A DNA stretch of 64,000 nt, taken from contig NZ_JOFJ01000003.1 of the NCBI RefSeq assembly GCF_000718255.1, positions 1 through 64,000 on the forward strand. The letters run 5' to 3'. The stretch is from Spirillospora albida. Its GTDB lineage: Bacteria; Actinomycetota; Actinomycetes; Streptosporangiales; Streptosporangiaceae. Shown here piece after piece: positions 1-10,960 of this stretch. The position numbers and the translations under genes are program-made. How positions within the stretch are numbered: the stretch's first letter is position 1; the number at the start of each line of letters is the position of its first letter. The notes beneath the pieces are model-generated. The model was not told the DNA's origin. It made no database searches and saw nothing but the letters and a program-made list of their open reading frames with translations.

Positions 1-26
1 CTAGGGCCTGTTCGTAGTTCAGATCA
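1..26 (+). repeat. Left terminal inverted repeat of the IS5-family element
   Basis: This 26-bp end matches the reverse complement of 10935-10960 at 25 positions. It is the transposase 3' side of the IS. Confidence 0.88.
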
Positions 27-804
27 TGAGGGGGATGGGAGGCTGCGCAGCCAGATGATGGCTCCGCGCAGGTGGAGTCCGGCCTCGTAGCTTTCGGGGG
101 TTTTGTCGTAGCGGGTGGCCAGCCCTCGCCATTCCTTGAACTTGTTGATGCAGCGTTCGACGGTGTTTCGGTCGGTGTAGAGCTCGGCGTCGTGGCTGAC
201 CGGACGTCCGCCGCGCCGTCCCTTCTTCTTGCGGTTGGCGGCCTGGTCGGCCTTCTCTGGGATCACCGCCTTGATGTGGCGTCTGCGCAGGTAGCTGCGG
301 TTGGCGCGGGAGGAGTAGGCCTTGTCGCCGGCGGCCGCGCGCGGCCGGGTGCGGGGGCGGCCGACCGGCCCGCGCACCCGGATCTTGTCCATTACGGGGA
401 TGAAACGGGGGCTGTCGGCGGCCTGCCCGGGGGTGAGTATCAGCGACAGCGGACGGCAGCGCCGGTCGGCCGACAGGTGGATCTTGCTGGTCAGGCCGCC
501 CCGGGACCGGCCGAGGGCGGCGGCCTTCAGCCGGGCCCTGCGGCGGCGGCGTATCCGGCGCCGCCGCTCCCGCACGGGATCGGGCGCGTCCTCGGGCTGC
601 TGTTCTACGGGCCCGGTTTGCCCCTTTGGCGCAGCCCCTTTTCCTCGGCCACGGCCCGCTCCAGCTCCTGGAGGCGTTCGGGTGCGACCCTCATCCCGGC
701 GGCGTGGTGATGCGCGCGGGAGGTGCTGGAGTCCACGCTGACCAGGCTCAGGTCGACATCGCCGCGGGCCGCCGCCTGGCTGATCATCGCGTTCATCAGG
801 TTCT
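24..804 (-). pseudogene. IS5-family transposase, 3' (catalytic) portion
   Basis: Two minus-strand frames make up the DDE domain. Frame one (to about 605) contains SVDSS with the first catalytic Asp and a downstream HHHAAGM. Frame two (24-575) contains LGRSRGGLTSKIH, the second Asp in GDKAYSS, and the C-terminal glutamate region around ERCINKFKEWRGLATRYDK. The frame change near 576-610 lies at an A/G-rich run and may be the programmed frameshift usual in two-frame IS5 (IS427-like) elements. The coding sequence stops abruptly at 804, where the Tn3 left end begins; the preceding codons are at 10736-10867. The reading frame that runs on to 1030 is an artefact of the Tn3 junction. Confidence 0.85.
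800..804 (+). repeat. 5-bp target-site duplication (GTTCT), left copy
   Basis: GTTCT occurs here and at 10731-10735, immediately outside the two Tn3 ends. A 5-bp duplication is the Tn3-family norm. Merging the two copies reads ...G-V-F-E-N-L-M-N-A-M... in one frame on the minus strand, which restores the IS5 transposase. Confidence 0.82.
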
Positions 805-813
805 GCCCGGCGG

Positions 814-836
814 TCTTCTCCCGAACGTGTCCCCAG
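814..836 (+). repeat. Left terminal inverted repeat core of the Tn3-family transposon
   Basis: These 23 bp match the reverse complement of 10703-10725 with one mismatch. Weaker similarity continues inwards (GTAG then GTGAT on both sides), which fits a Tn3-type repeat of about 38 bp. Confidence 0.83.
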
Positions 837-881
837 CCGCCATGTAGTGCTGTGTGATGCCCGGAGATGGTTCGCTGTGGG

Positions 882-1006
882 TGTCCGTTAGAGGAACGCT
901 CACCGGACAACCGTGACCGGCCTTCGAGCGAGAACGCGACCTGCGGCAACGCAGTCTCACATGGGTAGTCCGCAAAACTGTCCGGTGGAGGGGGCCTAAA
1001 CGGTAC
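882..1006 (+). promoter_or_regulatory. Putative res site (resolution site) upstream of the resolvase
   Basis: A 28-bp dyad at 882-909 has TGTCCG at its left edge and CGGACA at its right edge. A second 28-bp unit at 979-1006 starts with the same TGTCCG and ends in CGGTAC. Serine resolvases of the Tn3 type bind a crossover subsite of about 28 bp plus accessory subsites just upstream of tnpR, and the position here (8 to 135 bp before the GTG) fits. Assignment rests on spacing and half-site similarity only. Confidence 0.5.
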
Positions 1007-1016
1007 GCTGGGGCGG

Positions 1017-1604
1017 GTGGGAGAACTCATCGGCTACGCACGGTGCTCAACTGTCCTGCAAGACCTCACCGCCCAGGCCGAGATTCTCGCCGGTCTCGGC
1101 GTCTCCAACGATCGGATCTATCTCGACAAGGGGCTCACCGGCACCAACCGGGAACGGCCGGGCCTCGGCCAGGCCTTGGCGGCCGTCCGCGCCGGCGATA
1201 CCCTGGTGGTTCCGAAACTGGATCGGCTCGCCCGCTCGGTCCCCGACGCCCGCGATATCGGCGACACCCTCGTCCAGCGCGGTGTCCGGCTGTCGCTGGG
1301 TGGCAGCATCTACGACCCGGCCGACCCGATGTCGAAGATGTTCTTCAACATGCTGGCGGTGTTCGCTGAGTTCGAGGCCGACCTGTTGAAGATGCGCACC
1401 CGCGAGGGGATGGCCATCGCCCGCTCCCGCGGCAAGCTGAAGGGCCGGGCGCCCAAGCTGAGCGCACGGCAGCAGAGCGAACTGGTGCGCATGCACGGCA
1501 CCGGCGAGTACACCATCGCCGAGCTGATGGAGGTGTTCTCGGTCGGTCGGGCGACGGTGTACCGGGTCCTGGCACGCGCTGGAGCCGCCGCGGACCGCGC
1601 CTGA
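1017..1604 (+). CDS. tnpR: Serine resolvase/invertase, Tn3-type
   Basis: This 195-residue protein would resolve Tn3 cointegrates by recombination at res. The N-terminal resolvase fold is clear: YARCS carries the catalytic serine at about residue 11, KLDRLARS supplies the conserved arginines near residues 67-74, and ML.VFAEFEADLL forms the start of the dimer-interface helix. A short C-terminal helix-turn-helix (YTIAELMEVFSVGRATVYRVL) follows. The length is typical of Tn3 resolvases. The start is a GTG just downstream of the putative res site. It lies at the end of the transposon opposite TnpA, which is unusual because tnpR normally neighbours tnpA. Confidence 0.9.
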   Translation: MGELIGYARCSTVLQDLTAQAEILAGLGVSNDRIYLDKGLTGTNRERPGLGQALAAVRAGDTLVVPKLDRLARSVPDARDIGDTLVQRGVRLSLGGSIYDPADPMSKMFFNMLAVFAEFEADLLKMRTREGMAIARSRGKLKGRAPKLSARQQSELVRMHGTGEYTIAELMEVFSVGRATVYRVLARAGAAADRA

Positions 1605-1694
1605 GCTCACGTACTGGTTCGAGGTGGCGGGGCTGATTGCTGGTGAGCTCGCGCAATCGTCTAGTGCGTATTCTCCGCTGACGTTAGGGCCGCG

Positions 1695-2031
1695 ATGCTG
1701 CGGAGCTTAGGCCTGCACGACCAGCTCATGTTCTGGGAGGAGTGCCGGCCGCTGATGCACTCAGGCCGGGATCCCCGCCGAGGCGGCGGGGGACGCCGGC
1801 TATTCGGGCAACACCGATCTGCTGCTGGAGGGCGGCGACCCGGTGTTGCGCCGCTGCAAGGGCGCCGAGCGGCGCCCCTCGGCGCTGGCGCTGGAAGCGT
1901 CGATCCACGACCGGCTGCCGCAGCGGGCGCTGCTGGATTCCTCACCCACACGGGATCTGGCCACCGAGGACAGCGTCGGCCGTTCCACCATCCACCGCAT
2001 CATCCACAGTCCAGCAGACGTCATGGGTTGA
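1695..2031 (+). pseudogene. Decayed reading frame with a helix-turn-helix-like end, unrecognised
   Basis: The stretch 1695-1763 reads LRSLGLHDQLMFWEECRPLM in one frame. The sequence then continues in another frame (about 1759-2031) with AGIPAEAAGDAGYSGNTDLL, a basic segment and RDLATEDSVGRSTIHRIIHS. The last part resembles the helix-turn-helix of transposases or regulators. The two parts look like one gene broken by a frameshift. I do not recognise the family; it could be an accessory gene of the Tn3 or a remnant of another mobile element. Positions 2032-2179 show nothing supportable. Confidence 0.35.
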
Positions 2032-2179
2032 CGAGTATCCCCACCGTGAATACGGCGCCGTTACACCCCCAGCACCGTCAACGGGCGCGAGCCCTTGTCA
2101 TCCCGTCGCGCGCCAATTCTTCTGGGCATCGAATGCCGAGGAGTGTGTCGCCCAGATGACCTGGAGCGGCCGCACGCAC

Positions 2180-2377
2180 CTATCTTCCGGAGGATCTCTT
2201 GTTCGATTTCGACCTCCACCATCGGTATGCCAGTATGCCCGCCAAGGCTATGGCTATGTACAACAAACCGGTAAAATATGATTGCGAAAATGGCGGACTT
2301 CCCGTGGCGATGTTGACAATGGCCATGATCGCCGCGACGCTGAGGAATATTAGGATTGTTTCGCGAGCTTCCTTCAT
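2180..2377 (-). CDS. Small two-helix membrane protein, unrecognised
   Basis: The 65-residue product starts MKEARETILIF and has two hydrophobic segments (about residues 7-25 and 32-49), a short SPPFSQSYF connection and a basic tail (RWWRSKSNKRSSGR). The ATG at 2377 is chosen over the longer frame because GGAGGA lies just upstream and because the longer frame would run back through the terminator hairpin at 2398-2431. It follows the secreted repeat protein gene on the same strand but in a separate transcription unit. The lower GC of this gene compared with its surroundings points to foreign origin. The function is unknown; an accessory or protective role for the neighbouring secreted protein is only a guess. 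Confidence 0.55.
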   Translation of the reverse strand: MKEARETILIFLSVAAIMAIVNIATGSPPFSQSYFTGLLYIAIALAGILAYRWWRSKSNKRSSGR

Positions 2378-2397
2378 GCTTCCTCCGGGATGGGAGA

Positions 2398-2431
2398 CAT
2401 GCCCCCTCCTCTCGCGAGAGGAGGGGGCATG
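2398..2431 (-). terminator. Perfect 17-bp stem hairpin after the secreted repeat protein gene
   Basis: The sequence is a perfect palindrome whose arm is CATGCCCCCTCCTCTCG. It lies 7 bp beyond the stop codon at 2439. There is no clear T-tract, which is common for actinobacterial terminators. It separates the secreted-protein gene from the small membrane protein gene. Confidence 0.72.
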
Positions 2432-2438
2432 TTGACGG

Positions 2439-4381
2439 TTACCTACACGTGGGGTTCCTGGTGTACCAACGCCAGCCATCGATTCCGCCGCCGTAGTCGA
2501 ACTTTACCTCATGGCAGGCGTTGCGGTTCCTTGCATTCTTGAATGATTCGTGAATTTTCCACCCTACTGAATTGACTGCAGCTAGGCAGAGCACCTTCTG
2601 CCAGGCGGACTTGACCCATTTTCCTGCACAGCCGGCGCTGGCCAGGGCGCCGATGACCTGGCTCAGTGTGCTGTTGCCGATGGTCCGCGATTCGTTTCGG
2701 CTCCACCGGACATAGATGGACCATCCGAAGCTGACCTTGGGGTCGGCGATCACCGGGAATGCGGGGGAGACGGTTCCTTCCTCCGTGGTGACCGGCGTCA
2801 GGTCTACGTGCAGCTTGAGGGCGCTTCCCTCGAGGGTGTAGCTGGTAGGCCACGTACGGCCGTTGGCGTCCTTGGCCCAGGGCTTGGCGATGTAGCCGAG
2901 TAGTTCCTCTGCGATGACCTCCGAAGTATCGGGAGATTCGCCCGAGGATGTCACATCCCGGACGATGCGCACACTTCCGTCCGCCTCATTTAGATCCATT
3001 CTCGCCCCTTCCGGAAGGGCGACAGGGAAGAGATACGTGGTCGGAGAATTCGCGTTGTCTATGTGGACGAGAATGCGGGCTCCACCGTCACCGAGGGGCT
3101 GCACTGCGGTGGAGAACCCATTCTGAATACCGTCATACACCACGGTCCCAGCAGCGGCAGGGACTGCCGATCCGACTGCCGGAACCCCAAACTCCAGTCG
3201 GCCGCTGTCGGCGGTGATGGAAATCCTAGAATTGGGATCACGGGGGACCTCGACAGTGGAAACTCCGGCAGGAGCATCGGCAGCTGAGTCAGCCCCCGCA
3301 GCCGCCGCAGCTTCTTCTTCCGCGGTCGTCAGCTCTTCTGCTGAGGGCTGCTCCAGCGCTGGGTCATCTCCCACTGGTTCGTCGTAGGGCGCCTGTCCGG
3401 AAACGTGTACCAAGCCCGTCGAGACGGCGACATTGTGGGCATCGCTAGTGACTGCGGTGGCGAGGTCTTCGGTGCCGGTGGCGGCTTCGACGGCCCTCGC
3501 GACTGCTTCGGGAGGAGACAGTACGAAGTAGCCGCGGATGGAGTACTGGACGTGGACGGTGGCGTCGCTGTGGTTGGTGATGGTCAGCTTGCCGTCGGTG
3601 CCGGGGCGGACGATGTCGGTGAGCTGGCTGGTCTCGCCCTTCATGAACTGAAGGGCGCCGAGCTTCGCCTCGGTGCCGCCGGTGGGGGTGATCGACAGGG
3701 AGCCGGTGGCGGCGGGGGCGTAGGCGGTGAGGCTGCCGGCGACCGCGGAGATCCGCTGCAGCGGGGTGCTGGTGGCGGAGGTGGCGGTGAAGGTCAGCGA
3801 TGCACGAGCGGCCAGCGGGGTGGTGGTGGCGCCGGGGGTGCCAACGCCGCTGTCGGTGCGCAGCAGCGTCTTGGGCTCGACGGCCTCGAATCCGGCCCCG
3901 GCGGTGTCGGTGGTGGTGGTCTTCTTGAAGTAGCCGCGGATCGCGATCGCGACGTTGATCGGGTTGGCGCCGTGGTTGACCAGCCGGATCCGTCCGTTGG
4001 TGCCGACGCGGACGATATCGGTGAGGCTGTTGTTCTCGCCTGCGGTGTAGAGCAGGGTGGAGGAGGTGGGGTCGGACTCCCCGTCGGCCCACAAGGAAAG
4101 GCCAGCGTTGGTGGTGGCGCCCAGGGCGGCGATGTTGATGGCGACCGAGTCGACGCCGGTGGCGGGGATCCCGGCCTTCCCGTTGACCTGGATGGTGATC
4201 GGGGTCTTGGACGGCACCGGGGTCTTGGGTCCGTCGGCCGGGCCGACTCCGGGGCGGGAGTCGTAGAGGTAGGCCGCGGTGACCGGGTGGTACTCGGTGG
4301 CGGCCTGGGTGGCGGAGGCGTCCAGGAAGTAGCCGCGCACTGCGATCCGCACGTCCACCGGTGTCGGTGTACGGGGTCCAG
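2439..4381 (-). pseudogene. Secreted beta-repeat protein, 3' part (interrupted by IS21-family element)
   Basis: About 646 codons remain. Three imperfect repeat ends are visible as (V/I)RGYF followed by a variable residue pair, each closing a unit of roughly 110-125 residues rich in Thr, Ser and Gly. A Glu/Ala-rich linker (EELTTAEEEAAAAAGADSAA) and a folded C-terminal region follow. The last 90 or so residues contain four cysteines and end NACHEVKFDYGGGIDGWRWY plus a final NPTCR. The 5' part with the signal peptide is at 6767-7262. The frame runs on into the IS end and past 4382 only by chance. I know no characterised function; similar exported proteins of unknown role are common in actinomycetes. 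Confidence 0.75.
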
Positions 4382-4412
4382 TGCAGAGCCAGGTACAGGT
4401 AAACGTGCAGAG
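4381..4412 (+). repeat. Left multiple terminal repeat of the IS21-family element
   Basis: Two copies of GTGCAGAG 24 bp apart mirror the two CTCTGCAC copies at 6736-6767. Confidence 0.85.
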
Positions 4413-4498
4413 ATGATCGGTGTGTCGGCGGTCTTGCCGGGGTGGTGATCTTGGAGCCTGCCAGGTGATGGTGATCATCATGTGAGGGGCGGGTTGCG

Positions 4499-5893
4499 GT
4501 GGTGCTGGAGGCCGAGCGGTGGCTCGAGCTGCGGCGGTTCCGCGCATTGCGGGACGCGGGGGCGTCGATCTCGGAGATCGCTCGGGAGACCGGGCTGAAC
4601 TGGCGCACGGTGAAGAAGTATGTGGAGGACGACGGTCCGGTGGCGCCTCCGGCGGCGGCTCCGCGGCCGAGTCGGCGCAAGCAGATGATCGAGCAGTACG
4701 CGCCGGTGATCGACGCGTGGCTGCGGGCGGAGTTGCTGCTGAAGGCCTCGGTCGTGCACGAGCGGCTGGTCGAGGAGTACGGCTTCCCGGGCACTTATCA
4801 GCGGGTGAAGCTGTATCTGCAGGACGCCCGGCCGCGGATCGCCGAGGAGCTGGGGTTCACGCCGCGGGAGCTGTCCCGGTTGCATCGCCGGTTTGAGGTG
4901 GTGCCGGGCGCGCAGGCGCAGGTGGACTGGGGTGATGAGGGCGGGATCTTGGCGCATGCGGGGATCGCGAAGGTCTACTCCTTCCACATGACGTTGTCGT
5001 ATTCGCGTGATCCGTTCGTGTGTTTCACCACCGGCCAGGATCTGGCGACGTTCTGGGCCTGCCATCGGCGGGCGTTCGAGCACTTCGGCGGGGTGCCGGG
5101 ATCGATCGTCTATGACCGGACCAAGACCGTGGTCCGGCGGCACGTCGCGCCGGGCAAGGCGGTGCCGCTGCATCCCGAGGCGGTGGCGTTCGCCGGGCAC
5201 TATGACTTCGACATCGATGTGCTGGCCGCCTACCGCCCGACGGGCAAGGGGCGGGTGGAGCGGCAGGTGCTGATCGTCCGCGACCATGTGCTGTCGGGCC
5301 GCTCGTTCTCCTCGCTGCAGGATCTGGACAGGGCGTTCTTGGCCTGGGTTCCGGTCCGGCGCCGGACCGTGCACCGCACGCACGGCCAGGTGATCGGGGT
5401 CCGGGCACGCCGCGACCATGCCGCGCTGCGGCCGCTCCCCGCCACGCCCTATCTGGTCACCGACCGGCATCTGCGGCACGTCGGCAAGGACTGCCTGGTG
5501 GCGTTCGAGGCCAACCTCTACTCGGTCCCGGCGATCCGGGTGTTCCATCGGCAGCTGGTCGAGGTCCGGGCGTCGGCGGCGACGGTCAGCCTGCACGCCA
5601 CCGTCCCGGACGAGAACGGGATCACGCTGCTGGCGGTGCATCCCCGAGCCGCCGGCCGCGGTAACCGCGTCGTCGATCCCGAGCACTGGCGCGGGCTGCC
5701 CGACGGGCATACCCGCACCACCACCACCGGGCACGGCGACCCGGGGGATGAGTTGACGGCCCGGCGGCGGCATCACCGGCAGCAGGGCGCGCTGGGGTTC
5801 CTGCTCGCCCGTTCCGACGCCGCCGACATCCAGGTCGGCCGCCGTTCGCTGGCGGTCTATGACCAGATCACCGGCACCGGCCCGTTCACCTGA
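4499..5893 (+). CDS. istA: IS21-family transposase IstA
   Basis: The 464-residue integrase-type transposase has an N-terminal helix-turn-helix (ISEIARETGLNWRTVKKYV, residues 24-42). Its DDE core is visible as D143 in QVDWGDEGG, D206 in VYDRTK and E254 in KGRVERQV. The C-terminal part carries the usual IS21 domain around YLVTDRHL. The start is a GTG pair following a G-rich leader; the second GTG is equally possible. istB follows after 65 bp in the same direction. All three catalytic acids are present, so the element could be active. Confidence 0.93.
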   Translation: MVLEAERWLELRRFRALRDAGASISEIARETGLNWRTVKKYVEDDGPVAPPAAAPRPSRRKQMIEQYAPVIDAWLRAELLLKASVVHERLVEEYGFPGTYQRVKLYLQDARPRIAEELGFTPRELSRLHRRFEVVPGAQAQVDWGDEGGILAHAGIAKVYSFHMTLSYSRDPFVCFTTGQDLATFWACHRRAFEHFGGVPGSIVYDRTKTVVRRHVAPGKAVPLHPEAVAFAGHYDFDIDVLAAYRPTGKGRVERQVLIVRDHVLSGRSFSSLQDLDRAFLAWVPVRRRTVHRTHGQVIGVRARRDHAALRPLPATPYLVTDRHLRHVGKDCLVAFEANLYSVPAIRVFHRQLVEVRASAATVSLHATVPDENGITLLAVHPRAAGRGNRVVDPEHWRGLPDGHTRTTTTGHGDPGDELTARRRHHRQQGALGFLLARSDAADIQVGRRSLAVYDQITGTGPFT

Positions 5894-5958
5894 CCACGGG
5901 CACCCCACCCGAGCCACGCCTGCAGCCCGACCTTCCAGGAGAAAAGGACACCTTCGTC

Positions 5959-6729
5959 GTGAGTGAGCTGGTCACCGCCCGGATCCGCGCCACCGCCGCC
6001 AAGCTGACCCTGCCGCACCTGGCGGCCAGCCTGGGCGAGTTCGTCAGCCGCGCCGACGACACCCAGATGGGCTATCTGGACTTCCTGGACATGGTGCTGG
6101 CAGAGGAACAGGCACTCAAGGAAGAACGCCGGATCCGGCACGCGCTGCGGGTGTCGGGAATGCCGCACCACAAGACCGTCGAGGACTTCGACTTCTCCTA
6201 CCAGCCCGGCCTGGACGTCAGGAAGGTCCGCGATCTGGCCACCGTCGCCTACGCCGAAGCCCGCGCCAACGCCGCGTTCCTGGGACCGCCCGGGGTCGGC
6301 AAGACCCACCTGGCCGTCGCGCTGGCGGTCGCGGCCTGCCGCACCGGCTACAGCGTCTACTTCGCCACCATGGACGACATGGTCCGCCAGCTCAAGGCCG
6401 CCGACGCGATCGGGAAACTGACCTCCAAGCTCAAGGTCTACACCCGCCCCCAAGTCCTGGTCCTGGACGAGGTCGGCTACCTCCCGCTGGCCCGCGAGGA
6501 GGCCAACCTGGTCTTCCAGGTCATCTCGAAACGATACGAGCGGGGCTCGATCCTGCTGACCAGCAACAAGGCCTTCTCCGAGTGGGGCCAGGTCTTCGGC
6601 GACGAGGTCCTGGCCACCGCGATCCTCGACCGGCTCCTGCACCACTGCGAGGTCATCGCGATCAACGGACCCAGCTACCGGCTCAAGAACCGCATGCAAG
6701 CAGCCGAAGCCGAGGCCGCCGCCGGCTGA
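5959..6729 (+). CDS. istB: IS21-family helper ATPase IstB
   Basis: The 256-residue AAA+ protein resembles DnaC and assists IstA in target selection and strand transfer. Walker A is GPPGVGKT (residues 109-116), and Walker B is VLVLDEVGYLPL. A DnaC/IstB-like helical N-terminus precedes them, and the protein ends in a short Ala/Glu-rich tail. The GTG start follows an AGGAGAAAAGG leader. The length is full, and no lesion is seen. Confidence 0.94.
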   Translation: MSELVTARIRATAAKLTLPHLAASLGEFVSRADDTQMGYLDFLDMVLAEEQALKEERRIRHALRVSGMPHHKTVEDFDFSYQPGLDVRKVRDLATVAYAEARANAAFLGPPGVGKTHLAVALAVAACRTGYSVYFATMDDMVRQLKAADAIGKLTSKLKVYTRPQVLVLDEVGYLPLAREEANLVFQVISKRYERGSILLTSNKAFSEWGQVFGDEVLATAILDRLLHHCEVIAINGPSYRLKNRMQAAEAEAAAG

Positions 6730-6735
6730 CGGACA

Positions 6736-6767
6736 CTCTGCACGATTACCCGTACTCACCTCTGCAC
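6736..6767 (-). repeat. Right multiple terminal repeat of the IS21-family element
   Basis: Two copies of CTCTGCAC 24 bp apart mirror the left end. Confidence 0.85.
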
Positions 6768-7262
6768 TTCAAGGAGTACGCCGACAACCGGGTTCGGCCC
6801 CGTGTTGGTCAGGGTCAGCTTGCCGGTGGAGGTGAGCCGGATCAGGTCGTCGGTGGAGTTGTGGTCGGTGGGGTTGTAGTACAGCGTCACCGCGGTGGAG
6901 GGCTTGTCCGAGGGCCGCAGCACCAGGTAGCCGTACCCGTCGGACCCGCCGCGCTTCCAGATGTTCAGCGCGACCGCCGACACCCCCGACGCCGGCACCC
7001 CGCCCTTCCCGGCGACCTGGACGGTCACCGACCCGTTGGCGGGGATCTCGGCGACCGGGGCGTTCACCCCGGACACCGTGTCGTAAATGCCGACCAGCGG
7101 CAACGACACGAACTGCCCGCTGTTGCCCTGCTGGGTGGTGCCGGTGTCGGCTTGGGCCACCTGACCCGGCGCGGCCAGCGCGGCCAGGCATGCGGCGGCC
7201 ACCACCAGCGCGGTGGCCAGCGCCAGCACCCGTGTGCGGGCATGCTGAAGAGACGAACCCAC
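6767..7262 (-). pseudogene. Secreted beta-repeat protein, 5' part with signal peptide (interrupted)
   Basis: The GTG start at 7262 opens a typical signal peptide: a basic N-terminus (QHARTR), a hydrophobic core (VLALATALVVAAACLAALAA) and a likely cleavage near AQA-DTG. One repeat unit follows, containing GSVTVQVAGKGGVPASGVSA and LTLTNTGPNPVVGVLL. It stops at the IS21 right end. Joining it to the 3' part at 4381 keeps the frame, giving about 810 residues. However, both sides carry the end of a repeat unit (GPNPVVGVLLE here, TPVDVRIAVRGYF there). At least one unit may therefore be missing between them. Confidence 0.72.
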
Positions 7263-7444
7263 AAAGGCTCCTTGTGCACGTGATGAGAGAGGCGCGGCCC
7301 CGTGCTCGACTGGCTAAGGGCGCGCGCTGGGGAGGTGGCCACGCTGCTGCGCGACCACCGAATGTTGCTTCAAGGTAGCAATCGGTCAAGGATGCGTAAG
7401 CCGGGCGTAAGTAAAATTTGGCGACCATGGAAGCTCGTCATTAG

Positions 7445-7640
7445 GCCCTCCGCCGGGAGATCCTCCACCAGATCGACGCCCGCGCCCGCGCCCGAGTGCA
7501 GGAAGGCAACATCCTGCGCGTCGCCAGCGCCCGCAGCCTGAACTACCTACGCGACTTCCTCACCAGACTCGACCCGTGGGCCGGCGAGACCGCGGTGAAG
7601 GACACCCCCCACCGCGCCGCCAAGAGTTCGCGCTGCGATA
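7445..7640 (+). pseudogene. Short coding-like remnant, unrecognised
   Basis: After an in-frame TAG the plus strand reads LRREILHQIDARARARVQEG and then LNYLRDFLTRLDPWAGE. The amphipathic pattern and codon use are coding-like, but no start or complete gene is present and the frame runs on antisense into tnpA. It is probably the tail of a gene lost when the cargo was rearranged. The remainder of 7263-7653 holds the upstream region of the secreted protein gene, where I see no clear promoter. Confidence 0.3.
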
Positions 7641-7653
7641 GCCGCAATGGGAC

Positions 7654-10569
<2,916 letters not shown>

Positions 10570-10702
10570 ATCCGCCCCATTCGCCTGATCGGCCCCCGGG
10601 TCGGGAACACCCTCGAACGCCGGAGATGGGCTACCGCGCAGTACTGCCGACCCGTGATGACCACGAACCGCAACCGTGACTGATCACGCAGCTACTTTGG
10701 CC

Positions 10703-10725
10703 CTGGGGTCACGTTCGGGAGAAGA
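10703..10725 (-). repeat. Right terminal inverted repeat core of the Tn3-family transposon
   Basis: The reverse complement matches 814-836 with one mismatch and is preceded outwards by GGGGG, the G-rich tip expected of Tn3-family ends. Confidence 0.83.
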
Positions 10726-10730
10726 CCCCC

Positions 10731-10735
10731 GTTCT
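10731..10735 (+). repeat. 5-bp target-site duplication (GTTCT), right copy
   Basis: This is the direct repeat of 800-804, immediately outside the right Tn3 end. Confidence 0.82.
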
Positions 10736-10867
10736 CGAAGACGCCCTGGCATGCCCAGGCCCGGAACCGGTCATAGATCGTCGACCAGTTGCCGTAGGTG
10801 GCGGGCACGTCCCGCCACGGGCTGCCGGTAGTTCCCATTCCGTATCGGTCACATCACCGCGCGTCAT
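10736..10867 (-). pseudogene. IS5-family transposase, 5' portion with internal deletion
   Basis: The ATG at 10867 reads MTRGDVTDTEWEL, the standard start of IS5 (IS427-like) first frames. It then jumps to GSPWRDVPATYGNWSTIYDR followed by FRAWACQGVFEN in another frame. About 30-40 codons that normally join these motifs are missing and the frame is broken, so the IS was already defective. The frame ending in GVFEN joins LMNAMISQAAARGD of the left portion when the Tn3 is removed. Positions 10868-10934 are the untranslated 5' end of the IS. Confidence 0.8.
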
Positions 10868-10934
10868 ACAGCCGGTGGTACAGCCCGCTCCCGCCCCGGT
10901 GTGAGCGAGTCACTCAATCGTGACCAGCGGCAAC

Positions 10935-10960
10935 TGATCAGAACTACGAACAGGCCCTAG
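10935..10960 (-). repeat. Right terminal inverted repeat of the IS5-family element
   Basis: It matches 1-26 in inverted orientation (25 of 26). Confidence 0.88.

Larger units (their letters stand above)
4382..6766 (+). mobile_element. IS21-family insertion sequence (istA, istB)
   Basis: The element has istA and istB in tandem and the multiple terminal repeats typical of IS21. GTGCAGAG occurs at 4381-4388 and 4405-4412, and its complement CTCTGCAC at 6736-6743 and 6760-6767, with the same 24-bp spacing at both ends. The bases between the copies also match (AGGTAC..GGTAA against the inverted right end). It splits the secreted repeat protein gene. I see no duplicated target sequence: the flanks are TCCAG on the left and CTTCA on the right. 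A deletion or recombination after insertion is therefore possible. Positions 4389-4498 hold only the left end and the istA leader. Confidence 0.9.

Noticed and set aside
605..1030. A 141-residue minus-strand reading frame spanning the IS5 fragment and the Tn3 left end
   Set aside because: Only the part below 804 is transposase; the rest is read through the Tn3 terminal repeat and res region and matches nothing.
2180..2479. A longer 99-residue version of the small membrane protein
   Set aside because: It would be translated through the terminator hairpin and has no ribosome-binding site; the ATG at 2377 has GGAGGA.
3405..4448. Gly-rich plus-strand frame opposite the secreted repeat protein
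   Set aside because: It is the complement of Thr/Ala/Pro-rich repeat codons, with no ribosome-binding site or known motif.
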